A DNA stretch of 64,000 bases from an uncultured Eubacteriales bacterium. Lineage in GTDB: Bacteria > Bacillota > Clostridia > Oscillospirales > Oscillospiraceae. The notes beneath the pieces are model-generated. The model did not search any database. It worked only from the letters and a program-made list of their open reading frames with translations, and had not been told where the DNA came from. Each line of letters begins with the position of its first letter. Within the stretch, counting starts at the first letter, position 1. The position numbers and the translations under genes are program-made. The stretch is from contig URAZ01000004.1 of NCBI GenBank assembly GCA_900545925.1, positions 42,015 to 106,014 on the forward strand. The letters run 5' to 3'. Below are positions 52,335 through 60,606 of this stretch, one piece after another.

Positions 52335-53408
52335 GTGCAGCCTTTTGAGAAAACGCCAGACGCTGTGACCGGAAGGAGAATCTCCGCCGTTGATTACGCG
52401 AAAACATTTGCGATTCTCTGCGTTGTGGTGATTCATGTATCCAGCGAGGTCCTGCTTGGCAGGCAGATCGGGAGCGCTGCGTGGCTGGAAGGCCTGTTTT
52501 GGAGCAGCCTTGCAAGAGGTGCTGTTCCGATGTTCTTAATGTGCAGCGGTGTCCTGTTTATGGATAGAAGCGGCGGTCTGTCCGTCCGGCATATCTGGAA
52601 ACGGAACATTCCGCATATCCTGCTTGCGCTGCTTGTCTGGGCGGCTGTTTACAAGCTGGTTCCGCGCTTTCTGCACGAGGAGCTTACCGCAGAAGCGCTG
52701 CATACGATTTTGCTGGAATTGCTGCGCGGCCAGCATGAGGGCCATCTGTATTTCCTGCATATCATGCTATTGGTATATGCTGCATTGCCGATTACATACA
52801 CGTTTGCAGCACATGCAGATGAAAAAACGGAGCGCTACGCGCTGTCATTCTGGATTCTATATGGCGTGCTGCTTCCAACGCTCAAAAGTCTCGGGCTTCT
52901 CCAAGCGTTTTCCGGCATTTTTCTGCAATGGCCGCTCACGCTGGCCTGGGGTGCGATCGGCTGCACCTGGCTGGGGCATTTTCTGATAAAGCGTAAGCCG
53001 CTCCCGGTACATTTGACGGCTGCAATGATCCTCATCGGGTTCATCATCTGTTTTGCCGGTACATGGCCTCGCTCTATCCGTACAGGAAAGCTGTCTGCGC
53101 AGCTGCTGGAAGGCCTGTCGCCGGGGCCCTGTTTCCTCGCGGCAGGCTTCTTTTCGCTCTGTATTCGGATTGGGAAAAAGGAAAACAAAAAAATGGAACG
53201 TATAGCAAAGGCGTTATCCAGCGGCTCGTTTTGTGTGTATCTGGTGCATCTGCTGGTTCTGCGTGTGCTGGCCCATGTTGGCTTTTCAACCAGCTGCTTC
53301 CGCCCAGCCATTTCGGTTCCGTTCCTTGCGCTGCTGTGCCTCTCAGGCAGCTACTGCATCTATTTGCTTTTAAAAAAGATCCCGTTGGTCAACCGCTGGA
53401 TAATCTGA
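52335..53408 (+). CDS. Membrane acyltransferase (acyltransferase-3 family)
   Basis: A 357-residue protein with about ten membrane segments. RISAVDYAKTFAILCVVVIH is the acyltransferase-3 start with its catalytic His, and FWSSLARGAVPMFLMCSG follows. These enzymes O-acetylate or succinylate surface polysaccharides, lipids or antibiotics. The GTG at 52335 follows AGGAGG at six bases. It is monocistronic and ends before a hairpin. Confidence 0.87.
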   Translation: MQPFEKTPDAVTGRRISAVDYAKTFAILCVVVIHVSSEVLLGRQIGSAAWLEGLFWSSLARGAVPMFLMCSGVLFMDRSGGLSVRHIWKRNIPHILLALLVWAAVYKLVPRFLHEELTAEALHTILLELLRGQHEGHLYFLHIMLLVYAALPITYTFAAHADEKTERYALSFWILYGVLLPTLKSLGLLQAFSGIFLQWPLTLAWGAIGCTWLGHFLIKRKPLPVHLTAAMILIGFIICFAGTWPRSIRTGKLSAQLLEGLSPGPCFLAAGFFSLCIRIGKKENKKMERIAKALSSGSFCVYLVHLLVLRVLAHVGFSTSCFRPAISVPFLALLCLSGSYCIYLLLKKIPLVNRWII

Positions 53409-53448
53409 TTTGCATAGCGTTTGCTGGCGCTGCGGAAAGCGCAAAAAA

Positions 53449-53478
53449 AGCAGGAGAGGAATGGCATCCTCTCCTGCT
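53449..53478 (-). terminator. Terminator after rubredoxin
   Basis: AGCAGGAGAGGA / TCCTCTCCTGCT stem; in the minus sense it is followed by seven T. It can also stop the convergent acyltransferase gene. Confidence 0.85.
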
Positions 53479-53490
53479 CTAAATTAAGGC

Positions 53491-53649
53491 TTATTCTTCC
53501 GCGCTGAACTGATCCTTGCCGACGCCGCAGAGCGGGCAGACCCAATCCTCAGGAACTTCTTCCCAAGGCGTGCCGGGGGCTACGCCGTTGTCGGGGTCGC
53601 CGACCTCCGGGTCATAGACATAGCCGCAGATGTCACAGACATATTTCAT
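53491..53649 (-). CDS. Rubredoxin
   Basis: A 52-residue one-iron electron carrier. MKYVCDICGYVYD and WVCPLCGVGKD hold the two CxxC pairs, with the usual PGTPWEEVPEDW between. GGAGAATTTGAGC precedes the ATG at 53649. As the last gene after reverse rubrerythrin, it probably passes electrons to peroxide or oxygen reduction. Confidence 0.97.
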   Translation of the reverse strand: MKYVCDICGYVYDPEVGDPDNGVAPGTPWEEVPEDWVCPLCGVGKDQFSAEE

Positions 53650-53669
53650 GCTCAAATTCTCCTTTATTC

Positions 53670-53873
53670 TCAGCCGCTGAGCCGCTCGGAGAGGACTGCC
53701 ATGATCTTATCGTGGCAGCCGCCGCAGCCGGTCGAGCAGCTGGTCAGCTTCTGCACCTCGGCAAACTCCTTCTCCACATCAGAGAAGCGCGCGCTTCTCT
53801 GTAGCGCGTCGTCAATGTCCGCCAGGGTCACATGCTTGCAGTTGCAGATCACGGTGTTTTCCGTGTATTCCAT
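53670..53873 (-). CDS. BFD-like [2Fe-2S]-binding protein
   Basis: A 67-residue protein with the four cysteines CNC and CSTGCGGC (about residues 10-12 and 48-54) of the bacterioferritin-associated ferredoxin-like domain, a redox or sensor module. The ATG at 53873 lies one base past the rubrerythrin stop, so translation is coupled. The longer open frame upstream is antisense-like sequence of rubrerythrin and is excluded. Confidence 0.88.
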   Translation of the reverse strand: MEYTENTVICNCKHVTLADIDDALQRSARFSDVEKEFAEVQKLTSCSTGCGGCHDKIMAVLSERLSG

Positions 53874-53874
53874 C

Positions 53875-54462
53875 TTACTTGAAGTAGCGGTCCAACAGGC
53901 CCTTGAGCGCGCGGCCGTGTCTGGCTTCGTCCTTGGCCATTTCATGGACAGTGTCGTGGATGGCATCGAGGTTGTTCTTCTTGGCACACTTAGCCAGATC
54001 AAACTTGCCCTGCGTTGCGCCGAATTCGCAGTCAACACGCCACTTGAGGTTGTCCTTCGTGGTGGCCTTCATGTTGGGTTCGAGATCCTCGCCGAGCATT
54101 TCGGCGAATTTGGCGGCGTGTTCTGCCTCTTCGTAAGCGGCCTTTTCCCAGTACAGGCCGATCTCCGGATAGCCCTCGCGGTGGGCGATGCGGGCCATGC
54201 AGAGGTACATGCCGACCTCAGAGCATTCGCCGTTGAAGTTGGCCTTCAGCTGGTCGAAGATATACTGTTTGTCAGCTTCGGGAATGTCGGGGTTATTCTT
54301 GACAGTCTTGGCGTAAATGCCGTACTCATGCTCGGCAGCCAGGGTCAGATCGCCCTTGACTTCCTCAAACATGTTGCTCTTCGCATGACAGACGGGGCAT
54401 TCTGCCGGAGCAGCGTCGCCTTCGTAGATGTAACCGCAGACTTTGCAAACAAATTTCTTCAT
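53875..54462 (-). CDS. Reverse rubrerythrin (NADH peroxidase type)
   Basis: A 195-residue di-iron peroxidase. Here the rubredoxin-like part is at the N-terminus (Cys6, Cys9, Cys22, Cys25), the reverse of ordinary rubrerythrin, as in clostridial RevRbr/NADH peroxidase. The ferritin-like part carries NGECSEVGMYLCMARIAH, YEEAEHAAKF and DEARHGRAL di-iron ligands. It removes peroxide and oxygen in anaerobes. It lies 53 bases after perR, probably in the same operon. Confidence 0.95.
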   Translation of the reverse strand: MKKFVCKVCGYIYEGDAAPAECPVCHAKSNMFEEVKGDLTLAAEHEYGIYAKTVKNNPDIPEADKQYIFDQLKANFNGECSEVGMYLCMARIAHREGYPEIGLYWEKAAYEEAEHAAKFAEMLGEDLEPNMKATTKDNLKWRVDCEFGATQGKFDLAKCAKKNNLDAIHDTVHEMAKDEARHGRALKGLLDRYFK

Positions 54463-54515
54463 GATAAATTCCTCCGTAAAATATTTTTAATGATAAAATT
54501 GTGGATAGATGAATG

Positions 54516-54917
54516 TCAGTGCGCGTCCTTTTTCACGCAGTCGGCGCAGACGCCAGTGACGGCGATGCGGCAGCTTTCAACCTTGGAGCCTGTCTGCCGT
54601 TCAACCTCGGAAAGCGTATCCTCGGGAAGTTCGAGCCAGTTAATATCACTGACCGCGCCGCAGACACGGCAGATAAAATGCGCGTGTGGGTCGGTGCGGA
54701 AGTCAAAGCGTTCGAGCCCGTCGTAGACGCCGACGGAATCGATCGTGCCCTCAGCCTTGAACATGGCGAGGTTTCGATAGACCGTCGCGAGTGACAGGTC
54801 GGGGATGGTGGGCTTGAGTTGCGTGTAGACCCATTCCGCCGTCGGATGGCTCGTTGTGCAGCGCAGGCATTCGAGGATCGCGTCGCGCTTATGGCTGTGC
54901 TTGCGGACAGTGGACAT
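54516..54917 (-). CDS. perR: Fur-family regulator, PerR-like
   Basis: A 133-residue regulator. TSHPTAEWVYTQL and SLATVYRNLAMF are the DNA-binding helices; PHAHFICRVCG and GVCADC supply the regulatory His residues and the structural zinc cysteines. The ATG at 54917 follows AAGGAG. A perfect PerR/Fur-type palindrome stands between the promoter and gene, so it is autoregulated and probably controls the rubrerythrin, BFD and rubredoxin genes. Confidence 0.92.
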   Translation of the reverse strand: MSTVRKHSHKRDAILECLRCTTSHPTAEWVYTQLKPTIPDLSLATVYRNLAMFKAEGTIDSVGVYDGLERFDFRTDPHAHFICRVCGAVSDINWLELPEDTLSEVERQTGSKVESCRIAVTGVCADCVKKDAH

Positions 54918-54944
54918 AGGCAAAACTCCTTGTTGAATTAATAC

Positions 54945-54998
54945 TGATAATAATTATCATTACGGTTATAGTATAACGATGATATCCGGATTTGTCAA
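54945..54998 (-). promoter_or_regulatory. PerR promoter and PerR box
   Basis: On the minus strand TTGACA (54993-54998) and TATACT (54970-54975) are 17 bases apart. The perfect 15-base palindrome TGATAATAATTATCA (54945-54959) lies at the expected start of transcription. Confidence 0.88.
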
Positions 54999-55051
54999 TA
55001 GGGTTTTTAAAAAATTTGCGCTGAAAAAGAAGAGAAGGGGGAAGACCGCAA

Positions 55052-55280
55052 ATTTTGGAGCACTCTAAAATCTGCGGGTTATCCCCTCTGTCATTTGCTG
55101 GCGCAAATGACACCTCCCCTTACCGCGCAGAACGCGGCAAGGGGAGGCTTTGATTCACTGCGTTTTTACGGAAATCTTCGGAAAATTTGTAACTTCTCAA
55201 CGGGCCGATGTGGGCATCGGCCCCTACAGGGCCTTGGCGGATCCGTACTACCTTGCAAGTTTTGAGTGCAAGGCTAATTT
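55052..55280 (-). repeat. Interspersed repeat, copy C (about 229 bases)
   Basis: Read on the minus strand it follows copy B almost base for base: AAATTAGC-TTGC, CTTGCAAGG-AGTACGGAT-CGCCAAGG, GGGGCCGATGCCCACATCGG, the GAGAAGTTACAAATTT linker, CCTCCCCTTGCC...GGTAAGGGGAGG and TCATTTGCGCCAGCAAATGA. Confidence 0.88.
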
Positions 55281-55645
55281 GCTGCAGCTATTCAAAGGCA
55301 ACTGCTAGCAAATTTGTTGTTTCGTAACAGGCGGCGCGTACCATAGTGCTCGTAGGGACTTAATAATTGATGCTTGCCAAAAACGTATCCGCAGAATGCA
55401 CCAACTGCGTCCCAGCGCCCTTTTCTCCCCAATTTTTTCCCGCGCAAGGAAAAAAGATTGGGCCGCCGAAGGTGCGTCGGAAACGGCCTCGACGGAACGA
55501 GTCCTCGCTGTGCGCGAAGCCTCTTATCCTCTGAGCCTGTTTCCTCCTTTCCAAAGCGCAAACGCTCCGCTGGTTTGCACTTTGGCGGTTAGGCCTCGAC
55601 GGAACAAGCCGCCGCGTTGTGCGGCGGCTTGACACGTCGGAGCCG
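55281..55645. other. Unassigned GC-rich intergenic stretch
   Basis: Open frames cross this region on both strands, but none has a ribosome site or a recognisable domain. It contains CTCGACGGAAC twice (55489 and 55595), a TTTGCAC/GCGCAAAC-rich part, and a hairpin AAGCCGCCGC/GCGGCGGCTT (55606-55630) that may end proS. Probably a repeat-derived spacer. Confidence 0.5.
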
Positions 55646-55649
55646 GGGA

Positions 55650-57086
55650 TTAGTATGCGATGCCCCAGTAGATCATTTTCTTGGCGGGCTTGCCGCAGAT
55701 CGGGCAGGTATCGCCGAGGTGTTCCTGCTTGAGCGGCATGCAGCGGGAGGACATGCCGCCCTCTTCCTTCATCTTGAGTTCGCACTCGAGTTCGCCGCAC
55801 CACATTGTCTTGATGAAGCCGCCGTGCTCGGCCTGCAGCTGCTTGGCCTCTTCGAGCGAATGCGCTTCATAAATGTGGTTGTCGAGATTCTGCTTTGCCT
55901 TCTCAAACATGCCCTTCTGGACGAGTTCCAGCTGCTCCTGCACAGCAGCTTCAAGGTTTTCCAGTGCGACGATCGTCTTTTCGCCGTCGTTGCGGCGGAC
56001 AAGCACGCACTGACCGGCCTCGATATCGCGCGGGCCGATCTCCACGCGCACGGGCACGCCCTTCATTTCATACTGCGCGCACTTCCAGCCCATGGAGTTA
56101 TCCGAATCGTCAAGCTTCACGCGAAGCCCCGCCTTGACAAGGCGGTCTTTCAGCTCCGAAGCCTTTTCCAGAACGCCTGCCTTGTGCATGGCAACGGGCA
56201 GGACGATGACCTGGATGGGGGCGATCTTGGGCGGCAGGACGAGGCCGTTATTGTCGCCGTGGGCCATGATGACTGCGCCGATCATACGCGTGGTGGAGCC
56301 CCAGGAGGTCTGGAACGGATACTGCAGCTTGTTGTCGCGGCCGGTAAAGGTCACGTTGTAGGCTCTGGAGAACTTGTCGCCGAAATAATGGCTCGTCGCG
56401 CCCTGCAGCGCCTTGTGATCCTTCATGAGACACTCGACGGTATACGTCGCCTCCGCACCCGCGAACTTTTCCTTTTCGGTCTTCTGGCCGGGTACGACGG
56501 GGATGGCGAGGACGTTTTCAAAGAAGTCGGCGTAGCAGTTCAGCTGCTGCTCCGTCTCGTGAATGGCCTCCTCGGCTGTCTCGTGGATGGTGTGGCCCTC
56601 CTGCCACCAGAACTCTCTCGAGCGCAGGAACGGGCGGGTCGTCTTCTCCCAGCGGATGACGGAACACCACTGGTTATAGAGCATCGGCAGTTCGCGGTAA
56701 GTCTGCAGCACGCGCGACCAATGATCGCAGAACATTGTCTCGGACGTCGGACGGAAGGCCAGACGCTCTTCCAGCTTTTCGCTGCCGCCCATCGTGACCC
56801 ACGCGACCTCGGGCGCAAAGCCGTTGACCAGTTCGCCTTCTTTTTTCAGCAGACTCTCGGGGATCAGGACGGGCATCGCAACGTTTTCATGGCCGGTCTT
56901 CTTGAATTCCGCGTCCATGATACGCTGGATGTTTTCCCAGATCGCGTAACCATAGGGACGCAGGATCGTAAAGCCCTTGACGGACGCATACTCGACCAGT
57001 TCTGCCTTGCGGCAGATATCGGTGTACCACTGGGCAAAATCGACCTCCATATCGGTGATCTGCTCGACTTTCTTTTCTTTCGCCAT
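55650..57086 (-). CDS. proS: Prolyl-tRNA synthetase, short (archaeal/eukaryal-like) type
   Basis: A 478-residue class IIa synthetase without the bacterial editing insertion. LAFRPTSETMFCDHW is the motif 1-2 region, RWEKTTRPFLRSREFWWQEGHT is motif 2, and GSTTRMIGAVIMAHGD lies near motif 3. The C-terminal zinc-like domain has CGELECE and CPICGKPAKK and ends in a Tyr, as in this group. It is a single gene with no T-box seen upstream. Confidence 0.95.
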   Translation of the reverse strand: MAKEKKVEQITDMEVDFAQWYTDICRKAELVEYASVKGFTILRPYGYAIWENIQRIMDAEFKKTGHENVAMPVLIPESLLKKEGELVNGFAPEVAWVTMGGSEKLEERLAFRPTSETMFCDHWSRVLQTYRELPMLYNQWCSVIRWEKTTRPFLRSREFWWQEGHTIHETAEEAIHETEQQLNCYADFFENVLAIPVVPGQKTEKEKFAGAEATYTVECLMKDHKALQGATSHYFGDKFSRAYNVTFTGRDNKLQYPFQTSWGSTTRMIGAVIMAHGDNNGLVLPPKIAPIQVIVLPVAMHKAGVLEKASELKDRLVKAGLRVKLDDSDNSMGWKCAQYEMKGVPVRVEIGPRDIEAGQCVLVRRNDGEKTIVALENLEAAVQEQLELVQKGMFEKAKQNLDNHIYEAHSLEEAKQLQAEHGGFIKTMWCGELECELKMKEEGGMSSRCMPLKQEHLGDTCPICGKPAKKMIYWGIAY

Positions 57087-57205
57087 ATCGCTTCATCCTT
57101 TCGGAAATACTTTTTCAGTCAATGGAATTATTTTATCACACTTGTCAAGCGTCTGTACATAAGATGAGATACCTGAACGCAGGCAATATTGGAGGTTCGC
57201 ATGCC

Positions 57206-57388
57206 ATGATCTATTGTATCCCACTCGATTCGGCGACGGAGGAATTTTACGCGTCCGTCGCCCGCGCGGCCGGCCTGCCCATGGAGCAGGTGCTGCGCGA
57301 TGCACTCTTTAAGCTTGCGGGCGAACTGTCGCTCGAAGCGCTGGCCCGGCGGAGCCGGAACCAGACGGCCCGGGGCGGCTCCGAATAA
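57206..57388 (+). CDS. Small hypothetical protein
   Basis: A 60-residue protein starting MIYCIPLDSATEEFY, with a single predicted helical core and a basic C-terminus. The ATG at 57206 follows GGAGG at 10 bases. I do not recognise the family; a small DNA-binding or adaptor fold is possible but unsupported. It lies between divergent proS and sdaA, with another in-frame start possible at 57122. Confidence 0.5.
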   Translation: MIYCIPLDSATEEFYASVARAAGLPMEQVLRDALFKLAGELSLEALARRSRNQTARGGSE

Positions 57389-57413
57389 AGTACGCAGCCG
57401 CCCTGAATTAAGG

Positions 57414-57442
57414 TTGTAATTTGAAGCGTTCTCTGGTATCAT
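57414..57442 (+). promoter_or_regulatory. Promoter for the serine dehydratase gene
   Basis: TTGTAA and TATCAT separated by 17 bases, 33 bases before the ATG. Confidence 0.6.
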
Positions 57443-57475
57443 GTGGTGAAACGATACGATCGGAGGAAGCTTCTC

Positions 57476-58702
57476 ATGAAATCCATTCGTGATCTTTATA
57501 AAGTTGGAAAGGGTCCGTCCAGTTCCCATACCATGGGGCCGGAGCGCGCAGCCCGCATCTTCAAACAGGAAAACCCCGATGCAGAACGCTATGAGGTCAC
57601 GCTTTACGGCTCTCTGGCTCTGACCGGCGTCGGCCATGGCACTGACCGCGTTCTGAGTGAGGTTCTTGCCCCGACCCCGACGGAGATCATTTTCTCGCAG
57701 AAGGATCCCGGCGATCTGCGCCATCCGAACACGCTGGACTTTGCCGCCTATAAGGGAGAGGAAAAGTTTGCGTCCATGCGCGTGGAGTCCATCGGCGGCG
57801 GCGATATCGTAATCGAGGGCCGCGAGTCGTCGGAGCCAGACGACGTGTACCCAGAAAATTCGTTTGCTGAGATCGCACAATACTGCCGCTGGCGGTATAT
57901 CTCGCTGCGCGAATACGTTGAACTGAACGAGGGGGCGGAGATCTGGAACTTTTTGCAGACCATCTGGCACACCATGCGCGCCGAGGTCGAAGAGGGACTG
58001 GAGGCAACCGGCATTCTGCCGGGCGGCCTGAATGTGCAGCGCAAGGCGCGTTATCTCTATGAGCGGCAGCATGCGCAGGAGATCCCGCAGGTGCGGGAAC
58101 TGCAGCTGGTCTGTGCGTACGCCTTTGCCGCCGCCGAGCAGAACGCCGCCAACGGCACCATTGTCACTGCGCCGACCTGCGGCAGCTGCGGCGTGCTGCC
58201 CGCTGTTCTCATGTACTTACAGGGCAAATACCACTATTCCGACCTGCGCATGGCCCACGCGCTGGGCGTAGCGGGCATCATCGGCAACCTGATCCGGCGC
58301 AACGCGTCCATCTCCGGCGCGGAGTGCGGCTGTCAGGCGGAGATCGGCTCGGCCTGCTCCATGGCCGCTGCCGCGATGTGCGAATTGATGGAATTCCCCA
58401 TCGAGCAGATCGAATACGCCGCCGAGATCGCCATGGAGCACCATCTCGGCCTGACGTGCGATCCCATCTGCGGCCTTGTGCAGATTCCCTGCATCGAGCG
58501 CAACGCCGTCGCCGCCAAGCGCGCCATCGACTCGGCGAATCTGGCCCATATGCTGGTCGGCACAAGAACGATTTCGTTCGACATGGTCGTGCGCACGATG
58601 TACGAAACCGGCATCAGCATGAACCGCGCCTTCTGTGAGACAAGCGAGGGTGGTCTTGCCAAACTCTATAGCCGCCGCGCCGGGCAGACGCTGGGAAAAT
58701 GA
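57476..58702 (+). CDS. sdaA: L-serine ammonia-lyase, iron-sulfur type, single chain
   Basis: A 408-residue enzyme deaminating L-serine to pyruvate. The beta part has GPSSSHTMGP near residue 15, and the alpha part has the [4Fe-4S] cysteines in APTCGSCGVLPA, ECGCQAEIGSA and CDPICGLVQIPCIERN. Many Firmicutes split this into two genes; here it is one chain as in E. coli SdaA, although shorter. The ATG at 57476 follows GGAGG. It feeds pyruvate for anaerobic growth. Confidence 0.93.
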   Translation: MKSIRDLYKVGKGPSSSHTMGPERAARIFKQENPDAERYEVTLYGSLALTGVGHGTDRVLSEVLAPTPTEIIFSQKDPGDLRHPNTLDFAAYKGEEKFASMRVESIGGGDIVIEGRESSEPDDVYPENSFAEIAQYCRWRYISLREYVELNEGAEIWNFLQTIWHTMRAEVEEGLEATGILPGGLNVQRKARYLYERQHAQEIPQVRELQLVCAYAFAAAEQNAANGTIVTAPTCGSCGVLPAVLMYLQGKYHYSDLRMAHALGVAGIIGNLIRRNASISGAECGCQAEIGSACSMAAAAMCELMEFPIEQIEYAAEIAMEHHLGLTCDPICGLVQIPCIERNAVAAKRAIDSANLAHMLVGTRTISFDMVVRTMYETGISMNRAFCETSEGGLAKLYSRRAGQTLGK

Positions 58703-58728
58703 GCACAGACGGTTTGAATAAAGAATGC

Positions 58729-58762
58729 GGAAAGGGGCCGACAATGCTGTCGGCCCCTTTCC
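58729..58762. terminator. Bidirectional hairpin between sdaA and the aconitase-X genes
   Basis: GGAAAGGGGCCGACA / TGTCGGCCCCTTTCC, a perfect 15-base stem with a 4-base loop between convergent genes. Confidence 0.75.
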
Positions 58763-58790
58763 TGATTCAAATCTGTGTGTGGTTCGGTGC

Positions 58791-59234
58791 TTACTCGACT
58801 GTCACGATGCCGTTCGGGCCAATGGTGACGGTCATGCCGTCCTTGACGTAGGAGAGGAATTCCTCACCCAGCGAGTCAACGACCGGCATTTTTCCCGGCT
58901 GGAGCCATACGTCGGCGAGAATCGCGCCGGCGGCGGCCAAAGAGTCGATGGGGTTGGCGAACAGCATGCAGGCCGGCTGCCGGTCCATGGCGCAGGCGCA
59001 GTAGAGCACCAGACCGCCCGTGGTCGAGCCGATGGTCTGCGGCAGGCAGAGCGCCTTGCCCGCCATGGGCTTGCCGTAGAGATCAGGGTTATTCTGGTCG
59101 CCGCATTTGGCGGTCTTGTCGCCAAACTGCAGCGATTTCTGGAACGAAGCGAGCGTATTGAGCCCGCCGTGCGTCACAAGCGCTTCGGCCTGTGCGCAGC
59201 CGGGCGTCACGACGCGGCCCTGGAAGGTCTTCAT
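58791..59234 (-). CDS. Aconitase-X small subunit (DUF126 swivelling domain)
   Basis: A 147-residue protein with the aconitase swivel fold of DUF126: VVTPGCAQAEALVTHGGLN, PQTIGSTTGGLVLYCACA and LFANPIDSLAAAGAILADVW. In two-subunit aconitase-X enzymes it pairs with a DUF521 large subunit, encoded just upstream with a four-base overlap. Known activities of the family include cis-3-hydroxy-L-proline dehydratase and phosphomevalonate dehydratase. Confidence 0.9.
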   Translation of the reverse strand: MKTFQGRVVTPGCAQAEALVTHGGLNTLASFQKSLQFGDKTAKCGDQNNPDLYGKPMAGKALCLPQTIGSTTGGLVLYCACAMDRQPACMLFANPIDSLAAAGAILADVWLQPGKMPVVDSLGEEFLSYVKDGMTVTIGPNGIVTVE

Positions 59235-60517
59235 GCGCGTGCGCCTCCTTTCGTGATCTGGACAAGGATCTCATCATCGGTGTAATAGCGTGCGGTCGTA
59301 TAGGTGCGCAGCTTGTTGGAGGAGGTGATGACCGGCATCTTGCCGCAGAGCGGGTTGTTCATGTACATAAGCGGACAGATATAGGACGTGATGACGCCGG
59401 TTTTTTTGAGCCGGGCGGCATAGGGCGTTTTCTCAAACTCCTTCAAAACGGCGGGCGCGGCGGTGAAGACTGTGGGGATGCAGACTTTGCTGCGGCCTGC
59501 CTCTGCAAGCGCCTTTTCCACGCGGTCGGTCCAGGTTTTCAGCTGCTCGAGTGACATATGCGGACAGCCCATGAAGCAAAGCTTCGGCTTTGCATCCGTA
59601 TTCTTCCAAACAACGGGATAATTGTCCTTCACGCGCTGGAGTTCCGCGTCGTCGATCACATAGACCTTCGCGTCTTCGGCAACCAGCGCCTCGCCCTGCT
59701 CCTTTGCCTCGGGGGTGAGGTTTGCGATGTGGTACAGACCCACCGCGCCGTTGGACGCAGTCGCCGCGCCGAAGTCCTTGAGATAGGTGCAGGCTGCATC
59801 ATCCAGTTCTGTGCCAAGCCACTTGTCAAGGCCTACGACATAAGGTACGTCTTCCATGACCTTCATGCCGATGGCCGAACCAAGCAGCTGCGCTTCGGGC
59901 TTTTTGGACGTCTCGATTTTGATGACCCACGTTGCCCGGCGTCCTTCGTCGGTCAGCAGACCAAAATACGGCACAAAGCCGACGATGGAGCCCATGATGT
60001 CCATAATGCCGGAATTGCGGTTGCAGCGCGCGCCGAGCACGGAGTTGGCGTACACGACGGCGGAGGATTCCGACCACGAGAGCACCTCGCCCTTTTCGGG
60101 CTTGTTGCCAACCTCGGGCATATAGCAGGTGCAGGTGAATGCGTCCTTACTGAGCAGCCCGAGTTTTTCCAGCTGGCCCTCATAGAAAGCCTGCTTGTTG
60201 TACATAAATTTCTTGAACACAAGCTGCTGCAGAGGGTTTGCCGGGACATTGGGGTCGAGCGGGCGGGGGTCTGCTGAGAATTGCTGGCCGGATACGGCGC
60301 CTGCGTCGATTAGCTGCTGCATAAGATCATACACCGGCTGCAAAACGCCGAGGCCGAAGGATGTGACAAGATGGTTATACCGGCTCGTGACCGGAACCAT
60401 CTTCTCCGCGTGGAATGCTTCGCCGAACATGACAAGCGTTTTCATGACCTTCGCCATGGTTTCGCCCTTGGCGCCGTCCAGAATGGCCTGCTGTTCGTCC
60501 GTCAGGATCATGCCCAT
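59231..60517 (-). CDS. Aconitase-X large subunit (DUF521)
   Basis: A 428-residue catalytic subunit of the AcnX family, a [Fe-S] dehydratase. FTCTCYMPEVGN, LGARCNRNSG and PKLCFMGCPHMS supply candidate cluster cysteines. The ATG at 60517 (MGMILTDEQ) follows GGAGG at about 10 bases; the upstream open frame covers no ribosome site. With the small subunit it forms one operon. Substrate is unknown: hydroxyproline or a mevalonate-type acid are the precedents, and no proline-racemase, transport or mevalonate gene is adjacent. Confidence 0.9.
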   Translation of the reverse strand: MGMILTDEQQAILDGAKGETMAKVMKTLVMFGEAFHAEKMVPVTSRYNHLVTSFGLGVLQPVYDLMQQLIDAGAVSGQQFSADPRPLDPNVPANPLQQLVFKKFMYNKQAFYEGQLEKLGLLSKDAFTCTCYMPEVGNKPEKGEVLSWSESSAVVYANSVLGARCNRNSGIMDIMGSIVGFVPYFGLLTDEGRRATWVIKIETSKKPEAQLLGSAIGMKVMEDVPYVVGLDKWLGTELDDAACTYLKDFGAATASNGAVGLYHIANLTPEAKEQGEALVAEDAKVYVIDDAELQRVKDNYPVVWKNTDAKPKLCFMGCPHMSLEQLKTWTDRVEKALAEAGRSKVCIPTVFTAAPAVLKEFEKTPYAARLKKTGVITSYICPLMYMNNPLCGKMPVITSSNKLRTYTTARYYTDDEILVQITKGGARA

Positions 60518-60606
60518 GATGGATCTGCCTCCTTTTTTTCCTTTATTTTTATGTATGGTGTGTACGTTTAAGGCTCCTCTTGTGCCCAAGGGGGCTTTGG
60601 ATACAC

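Noticed and set aside
55360..55803. 147-codon minus-strand frame overlapping the proS 3' end
   Set aside because: Its first half is an out-of-frame reading of proS; the rest lies in the unassigned spacer with no ribosome site.
58729..58762. A fifth copy of the interspersed repeat
   Set aside because: Shares only the GGGGCCGA hairpin core, without the flanks; better explained as an ordinary terminator between convergent genes.
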